A stretch of 64,000 nucleotides of DNA, from positions 1,526,001-1,590,000 of the forward strand of contig NZ_CP085442.1 of NCBI RefSeq assembly GCF_023824195.1. The letters are read 5' to 3'. Source of the DNA: Priestia megaterium (GTDB taxonomy: Bacteria; Bacillota; Bacilli; Bacillales; Bacillaceae_H). Both the position numbers and the translations under genes were made by a program. The notes below the pieces were generated by a model, which was given only the letters and a program-made list of their open reading frames with translations, was not told the origin of the DNA and ran no database searches. Below are positions 61,164-64,000 of the stretch, piece by piece (within the stretch, counting starts at the first letter, position 1; every line of letters begins with the position of its first letter).

Positions 61164-62372
61164 ATGAATCTCTTTCTATCTCGAAACGTCATAAAAACGT
61201 TGACCATTCTTCTCTTTTTTTTGGCTAGCTTTCTACTGAGCGGTTGCTGGGACAGAAGGGAAGTAAATGACACAGCGCTTGTGTTAGGGGCTGCTATTGA
61301 TAAAGAAAAAGGGGGGGGAATTAGGCTTACTGTTCAAATTTTGATTCCTAAGGCTGTGAATGGTCAGCAGCAGGGAGGAGGAGCAGCAGGAACAGGCTCC
61401 GAGAGCTTGGTGAGATCGGCAATTGGAGAAAATATAGCAGATGCTATGTCAAAGGTGCAGACAAAAATCCCACGTAAAATCTTCTGGGGTCACTGCAAAG
61501 CGTATATTATCGGTGAGAAGTTTGCTAGAAATGGTGGTATTCATAAGCAAATTGACTATTTACTTCGCCATCCAGAACCTCGGGAACGTGCTCATTTGTT
61601 TGTCAGTTATGGAGAGGCAGCCGATGTTCTAGCATTACAGCCACCTTTAGAATCATACGAGGGAGAAGTGCTACGAAAGTTATCTGAGATGAAGATTGGT
61701 ATGGATGTTACAGTGAAAGATTTTGAACAGATGTTAACAGGGGATTCTGGAGTGGCTCTCCTACCTTTAATTAAAAAGTTACCGCCGTTTCTTGGGAGGA
61801 AACCACAGGAAACGATTGCTTATATAATGGGGACTGCTATTTTTAAGAAAGATAAAATGATCGGTCAAGTTGATATTAAGGCTACCAGAGGACTTTTATG
61901 GTTACGAAATGAAATCGAAGTGACTTCGGTTACAGTAAACCCTAAAAAAGGAGAATCCATCTCGCTAGACCCTATTCGACAAACGACGAAACTCATCCCT
62001 ATCCTTAAGAATGGAAAATGGAAGATCCTAGCGAAGATTACATCGGAAGGGACAATTGTGCAAAATGGCAGTGATCTTGATGTTATGAGTCCACAAATTA
62101 CGAAGAGAGTGGAGAAAGACGTAGAAAAAGATATCAAAAAACGCATTAACCAGTCTCTTAAACAGGTGAAGAAAGGGATGAATGTGGACGCATTTGGTTT
62201 CGCAGATGCGTTTCATCGAAAATACCCTAAAGAATGGTCGAAAGTCAAAGATCATTGGGATACAGTCCTTCCGGATGTGGAAGTGAAAATAGATATTAAA
62301 ACGCGTGTACGCCGACCTGGTTTATCTACTACGCCGGCGGGCTTGAAAGAAAAAGAGGTAGAAAAGAAATGA
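61164..62372 (+). CDS. Spore germination receptor C subunit, Ger(x)C lipoprotein
   Basis: A 402-residue lipoprotein. The lipobox LLSGC is near residue 28, followed by the family mark WDRREVNDTALVLGAAIDK. Conserved internal blocks include RKIFWGHCKAYIIGE and HPEPRERAHLFVSYGEA. It sits on the outer face of the inner spore membrane with the A and B subunits. The stop overlaps the next start by four bases (ATGA). Confidence 0.93.
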   Translation: MNLFLSRNVIKTLTILLFFLASFLLSGCWDRREVNDTALVLGAAIDKEKGGGIRLTVQILIPKAVNGQQQGGGAAGTGSESLVRSAIGENIADAMSKVQTKIPRKIFWGHCKAYIIGEKFARNGGIHKQIDYLLRHPEPRERAHLFVSYGEAADVLALQPPLESYEGEVLRKLSEMKIGMDVTVKDFEQMLTGDSGVALLPLIKKLPPFLGRKPQETIAYIMGTAIFKKDKMIGQVDIKATRGLLWLRNEIEVTSVTVNPKKGESISLDPIRQTTKLIPILKNGKWKILAKITSEGTIVQNGSDLDVMSPQITKRVEKDVEKDIKKRINQSLKQVKKGMNVDAFGFADAFHRKYPKEWSKVKDHWDTVLPDVEVKIDIKTRVRRPGLSTTPAGLKEKEVEKK

Positions 62373-62596
62373 AGTGGATAACGGTAATAGGAATAACCGT
62401 ATGCGTGGTTCTTATCTTTTTGTATGAATGGCCAAAAATGGATCGAAATCAGAAAAAGGAGAAAGCAGCCTTTGTGATCTTAACAACGATGGGATGGCTG
62501 CTTGCCATCCTCCTTCTGTTCTTTCCGGATATGCCAGGTCCTACACAGATGATTGACATGCTTTTCAAACCACTTGGTAAGATGTTGGAGAAATAG
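62369..62596 (+). CDS. Small two-segment membrane protein, ger operon D subunit
   Basis: A 75-residue protein with two hydrophobic segments (ITVIGITVCVVLIFLYEW and GWLLAILLLFFPDMPGP). Small 2TM D proteins of this type occur in some Bacillus ger operons and modulate germination rate. It is translationally coupled to the C gene by ATGA and 40 bases before the B gene, so it belongs to the receptor operon. Confidence 0.8.
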   Translation: MKWITVIGITVCVVLIFLYEWPKMDRNQKKEKAAFVILTTMGWLLAILLLFFPDMPGPTQMIDMLFKPLGKMLEK

Positions 62597-62636
62597 CAGG
62601 GGCATAGAAGATACGGAAAAAGAAGGAGAAAAGAGA

Positions 62637-63716
62637 ATGATCGAAAAAGGGAAAATTTCTTCATTTCAGATGGCGCTTATGATCGTACCAACGATAGTAG
62701 CAACCGCTATTCTTACCATCCCAGCCATTACGGGCAAGTATGCAGGGCGTGATATGTGGATTTCGCCAATTTTAGGTTCACTCAATGGATTTTTTACGGC
62801 GTTTATTGTGTATCAATTACATAAACTCTATCCGAAGGAATCGATCATCCAATACAGTAGACATATTATTGGTCGGATTCTAGGAAAAGTGCTTGGGTTT
62901 GTCTACTTGTTCTTTTTTTTGCATATATGTGGCACCATATCCAGGCAGTATATAGATTTCATTATTAATGCTTTTTTGCCTAAAACCCCGATGATTGTAG
63001 TTATTGGGAGCATGGTTCTTGTATGTGCTTTCGCTGTACGAGGCGGCGTGGAAGTATTGGGAAGATCTGCCCAACTGTTCGTTCCAATCTTTATACTTCT
63101 TCCCCTGTTACTATTTATACTACTCATACCTCAATTCAAACCAGAGAATATGTTTCCAATTATGGAGCATGGTATGATGCCTTCGATCCTTGGAGCAGCT
63201 GTACCACAGTCTTGGTTTAGCGAAATGTTTCTTATCTCCATGCTTCTTCCTTTTTTGACAGATCATAAAAAAGGAAAGAAGTGGAGTATGATCTCGGTGG
63301 TTATCACTATGTTAGTCATGGTTTACACCAATATAGTGAACATATTCTTATTTGGAGAATCAGCAACCAGTTATATCTATCCGGTGTTTACTGCTTTCCG
63401 ATACATTAGTGTTGCTACTTTTTTTGAACATCTTGAAGCCTTTGTAATTACTATTTGGGTAATGGGAATATTTATTAAACTTTCAGTATTTTACTATGCA
63501 CTTGTCTTAGGAACGGCCCAATGGCTACATCTATCTGACTACCGCCCCCTTGTATTTCCACTTGGTTTTCTGGTGATTATATTCGGTATATGGGTAACTC
63601 CTAGCATGTATGAATTAACTCGATTTTTAGGTAATATATTTCCTTTTTACGGAACATTCATTATGACGTTCATTCCGGTTTTACTACTACTCATCGCTAT
63701 TATCCGGAAAAAATAA
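62637..63716 (+). CDS. Spore germination receptor B subunit (GerAB-type permease)
   Basis: A 359-residue permease of the APC-like endospore germination family with about 10 membrane segments: ISSFQMALMIVPTIVATAILTIPAI at the start, RDMWISPILGSL and KLYPKESIIQYSRHIIGRILGK. B subunits bind the nutrient germinant. ATG 62637 follows AGAAGGAG; the in-frame ATG at 62553 overlaps the D gene and is unlikely. A second, similar B gene starts 109 bases later. Confidence 0.92.
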   Translation: MIEKGKISSFQMALMIVPTIVATAILTIPAITGKYAGRDMWISPILGSLNGFFTAFIVYQLHKLYPKESIIQYSRHIIGRILGKVLGFVYLFFFLHICGTISRQYIDFIINAFLPKTPMIVVIGSMVLVCAFAVRGGVEVLGRSAQLFVPIFILLPLLLFILLIPQFKPENMFPIMEHGMMPSILGAAVPQSWFSEMFLISMLLPFLTDHKKGKKWSMISVVITMLVMVYTNIVNIFLFGESATSYIYPVFTAFRYISVATFFEHLEAFVITIWVMGIFIKLSVFYYALVLGTAQWLHLSDYRPLVFPLGFLVIIFGIWVTPSMYELTRFLGNIFPFYGTFIMTFIPVLLLLIAIIRKK

Positions 63717-63825
63717 TTAGAAAGGAAAATGTAATCATATGCCTATAAATCAATAACATACACAATATTTTGTCGATTTAAATATTTGTTAGAGATAATA
63801 AAAAAATAGAATGGGGTAAAAAGAA

Positions 63826-64000
63826 ATGATTGAAAAAGGGAAAATATCATCTCTTCAGATGGCGATGTTACTATACTTTATTGTATTAGCTACAGCTATT
63901 CTGACTCTTCCATCAGTCGCCGGAAAAGATGCGAAGCAAGATCTTTGGCTATCACCAATATGGGCCTCCCTCATTGGTTTTCTGACATTAGGTATTTTTT
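63826..64000 (+). CDS. Second germination receptor B subunit (3' truncated by window)
   Basis: An ORF open to the window end, starting ATG 63826 with a weak TGGGG site upstream. Its first 58 residues (EKGKISSLQMAMLLYFIVL, TAILTLPSVAGKDAKQD, WLSPIWASLIGF) align with the start of the preceding B subunit. It is therefore a paralogous GerAB-type permease, perhaps giving the same A/C pair a second germinant specificity. Completeness is unknown. Confidence 0.85.
   Translation, partial: MIEKGKISSLQMAMLLYFIVLATAILTLPSVAGKDAKQDLWLSPIWASLIGFLTLGIF

Noticed and set aside
1..64000. CRISPR arrays, tRNA/rRNA genes, insertion sequences, prophage
   Set aside because: No regularly spaced direct repeats, cloverleaf-type sequences, transposase or phage structural genes were seen on either strand.

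Overview
The window reads as chromosome of a low-GC, spore-forming Bacillaceae, most likely Priestia (Bacillus) megaterium. Grounds: two levansucrases of the B. megaterium SacB type, an alpha/beta-type SASP, a YhcN-like spore lipoprotein, a GerA-family germination operon, a GsiB-like stress protein behind a sigma-B-type promoter, an RNase J, and strong AGGAGG ribosome binding sites. The species is inferred from remembered protein families; no search was run.

Layout. 0-6 kb: end of a HAD phosphatase, a gamma-glutamyltransferase, then sacB-levB (levan synthesis and endo-cleavage). 6-18 kb: ferritin-like protein, DHA2 efflux pump, a 336-bp structured repeat, kbl-tdh threonine catabolism, an orphan hutP, a PyrR-type attenuator leader in front of an MFS transporter, and a run of single-gene units (DJ-1/PfpI, ABM monooxygenase, aldehyde dehydrogenase, MBL hydrolase). 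18-28 kb: LysE exporter, two APC amino-acid permeases, RNase J, a ZIP transporter and many small spore or stress-type genes. 28-46 kb: a fructan/sucrose block with a LacI-family repressor divergent from a sucrose-type permease and a GH32 sucrose hydrolase, a second repeat copy, selO, a second levansucrase, then levR and the sigma-54-dependent levDEFG PTS operon ending in a 1191-residue levanase. 46-54 kb: two divergent amino-acid/sulfur ABC operons, the second with MetQ-MetN-MetI-MetQ and a flavin monooxygenase, then a type I methionine aminopeptidase. 55-64 kb: alpha/beta hydrolases, PAP2 phosphatase, a frameshifted yhcN-like gene and a ger operon (A-C-D-B-B) cut by the window end.

How it fits together. 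Five promoter-region copies of the palindromic core AACCGGTT lie at sacB, the second sacB, the permease/hydrolase operon (two tandem copies) and levR. This suggests that one LacI-type repressor (28311-29294, minus) controls levan synthesis, sucrose uptake and the levan-uptake regulator. The levR product would then drive levDEFG-sacC from a consensus -24/-12 promoter preceded by a large inverted-repeat UAS, with cre-like sites adding catabolite control.

The least expected items are the PyrR leader at an aromatic-acid-type MFS transporter (candidate orotate/pyrimidine importer), the two 336-bp repeats whose stems co-vary, and a levanase whose catalytic propeller is split by about 500 residues of binding modules.
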